A DNA stretch of 16,998 nt from JBDTGE01 sp050742975 (GTDB lineage Bacteria > Actinomycetota > Actinomycetes > Mycobacteriales > Jatrophihabitantaceae). Under the pieces are notes generated by a model. That model was not told the DNA's origin and made no database searches. It saw only the letters and a program-made list of their open reading frames with translations. The stretch lies in contig JBOGDQ010000319.1 in the NCBI GenBank assembly GCA_050742975.1, positions 1-16,998 on the forward strand, given 5' to 3'. This document shows positions 8,018 to 13,624 of the stretch, piece by piece. The first letter of the stretch is position 1; each line of letters starts with the position of its first letter. The position numbers and the translations under genes are program-made.

Positions 8018-8670
8018 GGGTCGCCATCGCCGGAGCGGGTGCGGTCGGCCGCTCCATCGCGCGCGAGCTGATGCAGAACAACCACGAGGTCCTGCTGATC
8101 GACAAGGACTCGCGCAAGGTCGAACCCGACCGGCTCCCCGGCGCCCAATGGCTGCTCGGTGACGCCTGCGAGGTCGCCAACCTCGACGAGGCCGGGCTGC
8201 AGGACTACGACGTCGTCATCAGCGCGACCGGCGACGACAAGGTCAACATCGTGGTTTCGCTGCTGGCCAAGACCGAGTACTCCGTCCGCCGCGTCGTCGC
8301 CCGGATCAACCACCCGAACAACGAGTGGCTGTTCACCGAGGCGTGGGGCGTGGACGTCGCCGTCTCCACTCCGCGGGTGCTGGCGGCGCTGGTCGAGGAG
8401 GCGGTCGAGGTCGGTGACATCGTGCGCCTGTTCACCCTCCGCGAGGGTCAGGCCAACCTGGTCGAGGTGACGCTGCCCGACGCCGCGCCCTGCGCCGGCC
8501 GGGCCGTCCGGGAGCTGTCACTGCCCAAGGACGCCGCGCTCGTCGCGATCGTGCGCGACGCCAGGGTGATCACGCCCGCTCCGGAGGAGCCGCTCGAGGT
8601 CGGGGACGAGCTGCTGTTCGTCGCGCTACCCGAGACCGAGAGAGCCATCCGCCGCGCCGTCATCGGTTGA
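8014..8670 (+). CDS. ceoC: RCK-domain K+ uptake regulatory protein, TrkA type (second of a tandem pair)
   Basis: This 218-residue paralogue of the upstream gene has RCK_N with GAGAVG at 7-12, D30 at the end of strand 2 and ATGDDKVN near 71-78, and RCK_C at about 138-212. It resembles M. tuberculosis CeoC (Rv2692). Full-length TrkA of enterobacteria has two RCK halves in one chain; here the two halves are separate polypeptides joined by a 4-nt GTGA overlap, which suggests stoichiometric synthesis and a heteromeric ring. The overlapping GTG at 8014 begins RVAIAGAG directly and is the obvious start. The 3' end overlaps the convergent DUF3159 gene by 45 bp, so the two mRNAs are complementary there. 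Confidence 0.93.
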   Translation: MRVAIAGAGAVGRSIARELMQNNHEVLLIDKDSRKVEPDRLPGAQWLLGDACEVANLDEAGLQDYDVVISATGDDKVNIVVSLLAKTEYSVRRVVARINHPNNEWLFTEAWGVDVAVSTPRVLAALVEEAVEVGDIVRLFTLREGQANLVEVTLPDAAPCAGRAVRELSLPKDAALVAIVRDARVITPAPEEPLEVGDELLFVALPETERAIRRAVIG

Positions 8671-9432
8671 GGCTGTCCCTATGGCGTCGGCTCGTTCGTC
8701 GCCTCCGCGGGCGCCTGGACCTACGGTCGGCGCCACCGCCAGTTGGGCCCGCGCTCGCCGCACGATGAGGAAGCTGAAGCCGACCGCGGCGATCCAGAGC
8801 GGGTAGCCCATTGCCACCCGGGCGAACGCCAGCCAGCCGGTTGCGTTGTCGCCGTACAGCTTCCACTGCACCAGCCCGCGGGCCAGGAACACGACCGTCG
8901 CCGCCAGGGTGGCCAGGTCGTACGCGCGCAGCAGTGGCTTGCGCCGGTACCAGGCGGTTCCCTCGCCGCCCGGCGTCGGGTCGAGGAACTCCCACAGCAG
9001 CCCGACGAGCGGACGCCGGACGAGCAGCGAGATCGCGAACGGCACCGCGTACAGCAAGCTGGTCCAGATCCCGAGCAGGAAGTAGCCACGCGCCTGCCCC
9101 GTGCGGCCGGCGATGAAGGCCGCGATGACCACGCCGAACAACCCGGAGATCGCCTGCTGGGTCGGCTGCTTGCGCACCACCCGGTAGGCCGCGAGGGCCA
9201 GTGCGGTGGCGACGGCCGCGATGATCGCAGTGCGCAGCGTGGAGATCGCGTTCACGACCACGAAGACGACGGGCGGGATCGCGGTGATGACGGTGCCCGT
9301 CCACCCGCCGATGCCGGCGAGCAGCTGCTTGCGGTACGTCTCGCGCAGTTCCACGCGGCGGCTCTCGGCCGGGTCGCCCCCGGGCCCGTCCGCGGAGCTC
9401 CCGTGCGCCGGCTCGCCGGTCAGGGGCTGCAC
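8626..9432 (-). CDS. DUF3159 integral membrane protein
   Basis: This is a conserved actinobacterial membrane protein of unknown function (268 residues as annotated here; Rv2693c is the mycobacterial counterpart, from memory). About six helices are predicted, near residues 42-60, 64-84, 92-110, 115-138, 172-192 and 206-226, with a conserved RRPLVGLLWEFLDP loop between the fourth and fifth. The ends are disordered and rich in Gly, Asp and Ala. The GTG at 9432 overlaps the OB-fold gene by 13 nt. An in-frame GTG at 9354 (reads VELRETYRKQ) is a plausible shorter start because the first 26 residues look unconserved. It is the last gene of the dut operon. Its tail runs 45 bp into ceoC on the other strand. 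Placement beside ceoBC invites, but does not prove, a role in ion or osmotic homeostasis. Confidence 0.85.
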   Translation of the reverse strand: MQPLTGEPAHGSSADGPGGDPAESRRVELRETYRKQLLAGIGGWTGTVITAIPPVVFVVVNAISTLRTAIIAAVATALALAAYRVVRKQPTQQAISGLFGVVIAAFIAGRTGQARGYFLLGIWTSLLYAVPFAISLLVRRPLVGLLWEFLDPTPGGEGTAWYRRKPLLRAYDLATLAATVVFLARGLVQWKLYGDNATGWLAFARVAMGYPLWIAAVGFSFLIVRRARAQLAVAPTVGPGARGGDERADAIGTASTDDGAADGSLGLG

Positions 9433-9782
9433 TGCAGTTCGTACCAGGGGTTATAGATCACCGGACGCCCGTCGTGCGTGCCTACCCGCCCGCGCGCGAC
9501 CAGGCGGCGGCCCGGTTCGATCCCGGCGATGCGGCGCCGGCCCAGCCACACCAGGCTGACCGATCCGGTGCCGTCGAAGAGTTCCGCCTCCAGCGTCGGA
9601 ACGGTTTCGGTCGGCGTGTACACGACCGACCTCAATCGGCCGACGACCACCGCGGTCGCCCCCCGCTCGAGGCAGTCCATCCGGGTGCACGCCTGCTTCT
9701 CCACCTCGGACTGCAATTCGGCTGCGTCCAGGTGATGCGAGCTGGCCGTCAGCCTGCGCAGCATCGATACGTTGTGCCCCAC
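9420..9782 (-). CDS. OB-fold nucleic-acid-binding domain protein
   Basis: This is a small 120-residue protein. Residues about 41-116 have the five-stranded OB pattern, including GATAVVVGRLRSV, LEAELFDGTGSVSLVWLG and RLVARGRV. It resembles the single-OB proteins related to the RecG wedge or the tRNA anticodon-binding fold. The mycobacterial neighbour Rv2694c is the same type, from memory. C32 and C37 are the only cysteines before the OB core. The function is unknown; single-stranded DNA or RNA binding is the reasonable guess. The start may be GTG at 9782 or ATG at 9764. A TACCCT hexamer 6 nt before the GTG favours 9782 and hints at an internal leaderless promoter. It lies 20 nt after the DUF3710 stop and overlaps the DUF3159 start by 13 nt. 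Confidence 0.88.
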   Translation of the reverse strand: MGHNVSMLRRLTASSHHLDAAELQSEVEKQACTRMDCLERGATAVVVGRLRSVVYTPTETVPTLEAELFDGTGSVSLVWLGRRRIAGIEPGRRLVARGRVGTHDGRPVIYNPWYELQCSP

Positions 9783-9788
9783 GGCTAC

Positions 9789-9794
9789 AGGGTA
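9789..9794 (-). promoter_or_regulatory. Putative internal -10 hexamer before the OB-fold gene
   Basis: TACCCT on the minus strand ends 6 nt before GTG 9782. It sits in a 9-mer GGTTACCCT identical to the one before the DUF3093 gene. No -35 element or ribosome-binding site is visible. Confidence 0.35.
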
Positions 9795-9802
9795 ACCCCG
9801 TT

Positions 9803-10459
9803 TCAGGCGGGGCTCGCGCCGTTCTCCGAGCCGGGCAGCACGACGTCGCGCGGCAGTCGCAGCGGCACCGGCTCGCGGACCGGCAGCGGCTCGTTACCGC
9901 GAACCACCACGACTGCCCGCAGGGTGTCCAGGAACGGCCTGGCCCTGGCCGCATCGGTCGCGACCGCGCCGACCAGCATCGCACGCAGGAACCAGCGCGG
10001 GCCGTCGACACCGATGAAGCGCACCGGGACGAGCCCGCCGGTACCGCCCTCGCCAGGCAGCTTGCCGCTCAGCTCGGTCCCGAACGGGCCGCCCAGGTGT
10101 TCCTTGGCCTGCCCCCGCTGGGCGTTCATCGAGCTGGCGATCTCGGCCCGCACGTCGTCCCAGATCCCCTCGTTGCGCGGGGCGGCGAACACGCCCAGCT
10201 GCATCGACCCGTCCGGACCGGCGATCGTCACGGCGATGACCTGCTGGGCCTCGTTCACGTCCAGCCGGACGTCGAGGCCGGGACCGACCGGCACCTGCAG
10301 GGCACCGAGGTCGACGCGCTGCACGTCGTCGTGCGGGGCGTCCCGCTCGTCGTACGGGCCGGACGTCGGCTCGGGCTCGCCGCGCACCCGGGTCTCCCAC
10401 GGCGGCGTCGCGTCGATCTTCGACCGATCGGTGCGCTTCTGCTTGCGTCGCGGCGCCAC
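9803..10459 (-). CDS. DUF3710 conserved protein
   Basis: This 218-residue soluble protein of unknown function is found next to dut across actinobacteria (Rv2696c in M. tuberculosis, from memory). It has a basic N-terminus (PRRKQKRTDRSK) and a Pro/Asp/Glu-rich linker to about residue 45. A globular domain follows, with LGALQVPVGPG near 51-61, LGVFAAPR near 88 and the conserved GVDGPRWFLRAMLVGAVA segment at 150-167. There is no signal peptide or membrane helix. The GTG start at 10459 overlaps the dut stop by 1 nt (TAGTG), and AGAGGAG lies 7 nt upstream inside dut. This supports both the start and translational coupling. A catalytic role is not evident. Confidence 0.92.
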   Translation of the reverse strand: MAPRRKQKRTDRSKIDATPPWETRVRGEPEPTSGPYDERDAPHDDVQRVDLGALQVPVGPGLDVRLDVNEAQQVIAVTIAGPDGSMQLGVFAAPRNEGIWDDVRAEIASSMNAQRGQAKEHLGGPFGTELSGKLPGEGGTGGLVPVRFIGVDGPRWFLRAMLVGAVATDAARARPFLDTLRAVVVVRGNEPLPVREPVPLRLPRDVVLPGSENGASPA

Positions 10460-10983
10460 TAGCTGTCTCCTCTGTCGGCTGCGCTGTGTGTGTCGGCGGC
10501 GGGGTGCAGGGCCGCGGCGCCGCCTGTCGAGCCGTGGCCGCCGCCGGCCCGTTCCGACCGCGGAAGCTCGGCCACCTCGACGAACGTCGCACGCTCGACG
10601 CGTTGGAAGACGAGCTGCGCGATCCGCTCGCCGCTCGTCAGCGTCAGCTTGTGCGCCGTGTCGTGGTTGATGACGATCACCTTGATCTCACCACGGTATC
10701 CGGAGTCGACCGTCCCGGGAGCGTTGACGAGGCCGAGGCCGACACGCGCCGCCAGCCCTGAGCGGGGATGGACGAACGCGGCGTACCCGTCCGGCAGGGC
10801 TACCGCCAGACCGGTCGGCAGCACGGCACGCTCGCCAGGCGCCAGCGTCACGTCCTGCGTGGTGATGATGTCGGCACCGGCGTCACCCGGCAGCGCATAC
10901 AGCGGCAGCGGGACGTCGGGGTCCAGCCGTTGCACCAGTACCTCGAGGGCAGCCCCGACCTCGTCCCTGCGCCGATCGCTCAC
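10459..10983 (-). CDS. dut: Deoxyuridine 5'-triphosphate nucleotidohydrolase (dUTPase)
   Basis: Dut hydrolyses dUTP to dUMP and pyrophosphate, keeping uracil out of DNA and supplying thymidylate synthesis; the enzyme is a homotrimer. All five motifs are present in the 174-residue product: DAGADI at 34-39, PRSGLA at 73-78, NAPGTVDSGYRGE at 87-99 with catalytic D93, RIAQLVFQRVE at 120-130, and RAGGGHGSTGG at 145-155. In motif 5 the usual Phe is replaced by His, as in mycobacterial dUTPase. There is about 20 residues of extra C-terminal tail and an N-terminus longer than the M. tuberculosis enzyme, so GTG at 10938 is a possible shorter start. I prefer GTG 10983 because a TAACCT hexamer lies 8 nt before it. 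It heads the dut operon and diverges from the DUF3093 gene. Confidence 0.96.
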   Translation of the reverse strand: MSDRRRDEVGAALEVLVQRLDPDVPLPLYALPGDAGADIITTQDVTLAPGERAVLPTGLAVALPDGYAAFVHPRSGLAARVGLGLVNAPGTVDSGYRGEIKVIVINHDTAHKLTLTSGERIAQLVFQRVERATFVEVAELPRSERAGGGHGSTGGAAALHPAADTHSAADRGDS

Positions 10984-10991
10984 GGGACGGC

Positions 10992-11001
10992 AGGTTACCC
11001 T
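10992..11001. promoter_or_regulatory. Compact bidirectional promoter with overlapping -10 hexamers (dut / DUF3093)
   Basis: The 10-mer AGGTTACCCT reads TACCCT on the plus strand (10996-11001) and TAACCT on the minus strand (10997-10992). The two hexamers overlap by 2 bp. The DUF3093 GTG begins 7 nt after one and the dut GTG 8 nt after the other, so both mRNAs could be leaderless. Any -35 element would lie inside the opposite gene, and neither looks good. Symmetric -10 elements that drive divergent transcription are an established bacterial phenomenon. Confidence 0.5.
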
Positions 11002-11008
11002 CGGCGGC

Positions 11009-11500
11009 GTGAGCACGAGCAGCGAGACGCCGCCCCACACGGGCGAGCGGGCCGTCTCCTACCGTGAGCGGCTGCGCACGCCCTGGTGGTGGTACCTCGT
11101 CGCGCTCGGCGTGGGTTCGATCCTGGCGGCCGAGTTCCACATCGCCGGCCTGCGCGCGACGGACTGGATCCCGTTCGGGACCGTGCTCCCGCTGTCCTGC
11201 CTGCTCGTGTGGTGGATGGGCCACAGCACGCTGGAGATCGCCGCCGGCGAGCTGCGGATCCGCGGGGCGCACCTGCCGCTGCAGTACGTCAGCGGCTGCA
11301 TCGCGCTGGACGCCCAGACGTTGCGCCGGGTCGTCGGGCGCGAGGGCGATCCGGCTGCGTACATCTCTATCCGCCCGTGGATCGGCCCCGGCGTCCAACT
11401 CTGGCTGGACGACCCGGAGGACCCCACGCCGTACTGGGTCGTGAGCACGCGCCACCCGGGCAAGCTGGTCGAGCGGCTCCGCTCGGCCACCGCGACGTAA
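11009..11500 (+). CDS. DUF3093 membrane-anchored protein
   Basis: This 163-residue actinobacterial protein of unknown function corresponds to Rv2698 by position and length, from memory. Two hydrophobic helices lie at about residues 26-45 and 53-70, after an RERLRTPWWWYL entry motif. They are followed by a soluble beta-rich domain (LEIAAGELRIRG, YISIRPWIGPGVQLWLDDP, YWVVSTRHP) that probably faces the cytoplasm. The frame is open 173 codons upstream, antisense to dut. GTG at 11009 is chosen from family length and from the TACCCT hexamer 7 nt before it. GTG at 11054 (VSYRERLR) is a shorter alternative. The divergent promoter shared with dut suggests coordinate expression. A weak 5-bp hairpin follows the stop at 11501-11518. 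Confidence 0.88.
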   Translation: MSTSSETPPHTGERAVSYRERLRTPWWWYLVALGVGSILAAEFHIAGLRATDWIPFGTVLPLSCLLVWWMGHSTLEIAAGELRIRGAHLPLQYVSGCIALDAQTLRRVVGREGDPAAYISIRPWIGPGVQLWLDDPEDPTPYWVVSTRHPGKLVERLRSATAT

Positions 11501-11532
11501 GCCCGTCGCCACCCGGGCGTGACCCCACCGGC

Positions 11533-11538
11533 TAGGGT
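11533..11538 (+). promoter_or_regulatory. Putative -10 hexamer of the SDR gene
   Basis: TAGGGT ends 8 nt before the ATG at 11547, and no ribosome-binding site is visible between the DUF3093 stop and the start. This again fits a leaderless transcript. No -35 match is seen. Confidence 0.4.
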
Positions 11539-11546
11539 CCGGATGC

Positions 11547-12323
11547 ATGACGACCGCAACCGGGCACGGCCGGCGCTTCGAGGGCAGGGCGGCCGTGGTC
11601 ACCGGCGCCAGCCGCGGCATCGGATTGGCGATCGCCGCCCGCATCGTCGCCGAGGGTGGGCGGGTGCTGCTCACCGCGCGCAACGCCGAGGGCCTGCAAC
11701 TCGCCGTCGATCAGCTCGGCGGGCCCGATCACGCGATCTTCCTGGCCGGTCGCGCCGACGACCCCGAGCACCAGGCCGAGGCGTTCGCCACGGTGACCGG
11801 CGAGCTGGGCCGCCTGGACGTGCTGGTCAACAACACCGGGATCAACCCGGCGTTCGGTCCGCTGACCACGCTGGACGAGTCCGCCGCCCGCAAGATCATG
11901 GACGTGAACGTGCTCTCCGCGCTGTCCTGGACGCGTCAGGCGCTCGCCGCGGGCCTGGGCGCCGACGGCGGCGGCTCGGTCGTCAACATCGCATCAGTAG
12001 CCGGTCTCGCGCCGGCGCCGGGCATCGCCTACTACGGCGTGAGCAAGGCGGCGCTGATCGGGCTCACCGTCCAACTGGCCGCCGAACTCGCGCCGAAGGT
12101 CCGGGTCAACGCGATCGCGCCCGCGGTGGTCAGGACCAGGTTCGCCGCCGCTCTGTACGAGGCGGACGAGGCTGCGGCGGCCGCGAACTACCCGCTCGGC
12201 CGCCTCGGCGAACCCGAGGACGTCGGTGCGGCAGCGGCCTTCCTGGCCAGCGCCGACGCCTCCTGGATCACCGGCCAGACCCTCGTCCTAGACGGCGGAG
12301 GCAGCCTAAGGCCCGGGTTGTAG
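11547..12323 (+). CDS. Short-chain dehydrogenase/reductase (FabG-like SDR oxidoreductase)
   Basis: This is a 258-residue classical SDR, predicted to reduce or oxidise a carbonyl/hydroxyl with NAD(P)H. The nucleotide motif TGASRGIG is at 19-26. An Arg (R45) soon after strand 2 in LLTARN favours NADP(H). The NNAG motif reads NNTG at 95-98. The catalytic set is N121, S150, Y163 and K167 (YGVSK), so it looks active. The C-terminus, ITGQTLVLDGGGSL, is typical of the FabG branch. The substrate cannot be inferred. I do not recall an SDR at this point of the mycobacterial locus, so it may be a lineage-specific insertion between the DUF3093 and DUF4193 genes. It is 46 nt downstream of DUF3093 on the same strand and has its own candidate -10. 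Confidence 0.93.
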   Translation: MTTATGHGRRFEGRAAVVTGASRGIGLAIAARIVAEGGRVLLTARNAEGLQLAVDQLGGPDHAIFLAGRADDPEHQAEAFATVTGELGRLDVLVNNTGINPAFGPLTTLDESAARKIMDVNVLSALSWTRQALAAGLGADGGGSVVNIASVAGLAPAPGIAYYGVSKAALIGLTVQLAAELAPKVRVNAIAPAVVRTRFAAALYEADEAAAAANYPLGRLGEPEDVGAAAAFLASADASWITGQTLVLDGGGSLRPGL

Positions 12324-12423
12324 GACGTGCGAAGCGCGCCATAAGAGGTTAACGCACCACGCGATGAGCGCTCGCGCGAAGAGTCCGCTCGCGCGCCGAC
12401 GGCTTGCGCGCAGCCCGAGTGGT

Positions 12424-12444
12424 CCGCCCTGTTCTTTGGGGCGG
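12424..12444 (+). terminator. Possible hairpin terminator after the SDR gene
   Basis: CCGCCC (12424-12429) pairs with GGGCGG (12439-12444) around a 9-nt T-rich loop. No U-tract follows, as is common for actinobacterial terminators. It lies 100 nt after the SDR stop. Confidence 0.3.
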
Positions 12445-12461
12445 TCGCGAGGCACGCCTGA

Positions 12462-12487
12462 GCGGATCAGATCCGCCTTCGGCGGAT
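12462..12487. terminator. Bidirectional hairpin terminator with alternative pairings
   Basis: ATCCGCC (12471-12477) and GGCGGAT (12481-12487) form a perfect 7-bp stem with a TTC loop, starting 3 nt beyond the DUF4193 stop on the minus strand. A third arm, GCGGATC (12462-12468), can pair with the same middle arm instead. No U-tract is present. It is likely a terminator for DUF4193 and possibly also for the SDR transcript. Confidence 0.5.
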
Positions 12488-12490
12488 TAG

Positions 12491-12799
12491 TCAGGCACAA
12501 TCGCGGCAGATGAACTGGCCCTTGTTCTGCCGGGCCAGCCGGCTACGGTGATGTACCAGGAAGCACCGCGAGCAGGTGAACTCGTCGTCCTGCTTCGGGA
12601 TGACCCGGACGGTCAGCTCTTCGCCGGACAGGCCGGACAGGTCCGCGCCGGGTAGTTCCAGTGATTCGTTCAGTTCGGTCTCGTCGATGTCGATCGACCC
12701 GGACTGAGCCTCAGCTCGTCTCGCCTTGAGCTCCTCGAGCGAGTCCTCGCCCAGATCATCGGCCTCACCGCGACGCGGAGCGTCGTAGTCAGTCGCCAT
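12491..12799 (-). CDS. DUF4193 zinc-ribbon-like protein
   Basis: This is a 102-residue acidic protein conserved throughout actinobacteria (Rv2699c in M. tuberculosis, from memory). The N-terminus MATDYDAPRR and the following EDSLEELKARR are near-invariant in the family. The middle is acidic and disordered, then comes LPGADLSGLSGEELTVRVIPKQ. A C-terminal C-X2-C...C-X2-C pair (CSRC and CRDC) is a likely zinc-binding knuckle. The function is not known. I chose ATG at 12799 from the family N-terminus; GAGGAG lies 12 nt before it, rather far. The in-frame TTG at 12811 lies too close to that site. It is divergent from cei and convergent with the SDR gene. Confidence 0.93.
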   Translation of the reverse strand: MATDYDAPRRGEADDLGEDSLEELKARRAEAQSGSIDIDETELNESLELPGADLSGLSGEELTVRVIPKQDDEFTCSRCFLVHHRSRLARQNKGQFICRDCA

Positions 12800-13063
12800 T
12801 GCGTTCGTCAACTCCTCGGTCGGATCGCCACTGCATTGTGCTGGTCAGGTCAAGTTCTTCGGTATCCGGCGCTGCAACGCACGGGGACTGCATTTTGTGC
12901 CCGTCTCGCCACCGCATCGGAACTGCTCTCAGGGAGTCAGCCGCGGAACGGTACCGCGCCGAGATTTCAGCCCAACGGCGGGGCGGTGACCGGCATTCCC
13001 ATCGGGGCGCAGATAGGCTGCATCCCGGCATCCCAGGCCGGCCATCCAGCGAGGTTCCCCTAC
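12800..13063. other. Divergent intergenic region between DUF4193 and cei
   Basis: This 264-nt stretch has no supported gene. On the plus strand TAGGCT at 13014-13019 is a possible cei -10. On the minus strand TTGACC (12855-12850) is the best -35-like hexamer, but no good -10 follows at 16-18 bp, and TACCGT (12953-12948) is an alternative -10. Two related boxes, ACTGCATTGTGC (12830-12841) and ACTGCATTTTGTGC (12887-12900), repeat 57 bp apart. A dyad CGCGG...CCGCG lies at 12942-12958. Confidence 0.4.
13014..13019 (+). promoter_or_regulatory. Possible -10 hexamer of cei
   Basis: TAGGCT fits TAnnnT and lies 44 nt before the ATG at 13064. It would give a leader of about 37 nt that contains the GAGG ribosome-binding site at 13051-13054. 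The -35 region is not convincing. Confidence 0.3.
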
Positions 13064-13624
13064 ATGACGAGTGCGACCAAGCGGCGTCCGCTGCCGGCTC
13101 TCGTGTTCCTCCTGGCCCTGTGCCTACTGACCGCGCTGGTGTGGTGGCGGGTGCTGCATCGCGACGCCGGGCACGCCCAGACCAAGCCGACCTGCCCGAC
13201 GACGCAGGCACCCAAGCAGCTCCCAGAGCCCCAGGCGATCTCGGTGACCGTGCTGAACTCGACCACGCGCAACGGGATCGCCGGCACCGCCCGCCGGCTG
13301 CTGATCAGCGACGGCTTCCAGATTCCCGCCGCGGCCGCGAACGACGAGAAACCGCTCGGCTACCACGGTGTGCTCCCGGGGGTTGGCGAGATCCGCTACG
13401 GCCCCACCGCGACCGATGGGGCCAAGCTGCTCACGTACTACCTGCCCGGTGCGAAGCTGGTCGCCACGAAGTCGACGGACTCGACCGTGGTCGTGTCGCT
13501 GGGCCTGAAGTACAAGACGGTCACGACCAGCGCGAACGTCACCAAGGCGCTGAAGGCCGACGGCATCACGTTGACGCGGACAGTCGGCGGGGTCACGTCC
13601 AGCTCCTCCAGCGCTAGCTGCTGA
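13064..13624 (+). CDS. cei: Cell-envelope integrity protein with LytR C-terminal domain (Cei)
   Basis: This is a 186-residue membrane-anchored protein. Basic residues (KRRP) precede a single helix at about 10-30, which should hold the rest outside the membrane. A Pro/Gln linker follows. The LytR_C domain spans about 58-150, beginning ISVTVLNSTTRNGIAGTARRLL, the typical signature of this domain. The tail is Ser-rich. By position (between DUF4193 and the IMPase gene) and architecture it matches mycobacterial Cei (Rv2700), reported to be needed for envelope integrity; the identification is from memory. ATG at 13064 has GAGG 9 nt upstream, and the open frame upstream of it lacks family similarity. 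The stop overlaps the convergent IMPase gene by 11 bp. Confidence 0.9.
   Translation: MTSATKRRPLPALVFLLALCLLTALVWWRVLHRDAGHAQTKPTCPTTQAPKQLPEPQAISVTVLNSTTRNGIAGTARRLLISDGFQIPAAAANDEKPLGYHGVLPGVGEIRYGPTATDGAKLLTYYLPGAKLVATKSTDSTVVVSLGLKYKTVTTSANVTKALKADGITLTRTVGGVTSSSSSASC

Larger units (their letters stand above)
12324..12490. other. Convergent intergenic region rich in hairpins and short repeats
   Basis: This 167-nt gap lies between the SDR and DUF4193 stops. No reading frame is supported. It holds a 10-mer direct repeat CGCTCGCGCG at 12369-12378 and 12386-12395, a 6-bp hairpin CCGCCC/GGGCGG at 12424-12444, and a three-armed inverted structure at 12462-12487. It most likely terminates both converging transcripts. 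Confidence 0.55.

Noticed and set aside
9796..9812. Hairpin CCCCG-N7-CGGGG as a terminator between DUF3710 and the OB-fold gene
   Set aside because: Only 5 bp, overlapping the DUF3710 stop, with no T-tract and tight gene spacing; it is unlikely to terminate the operon.
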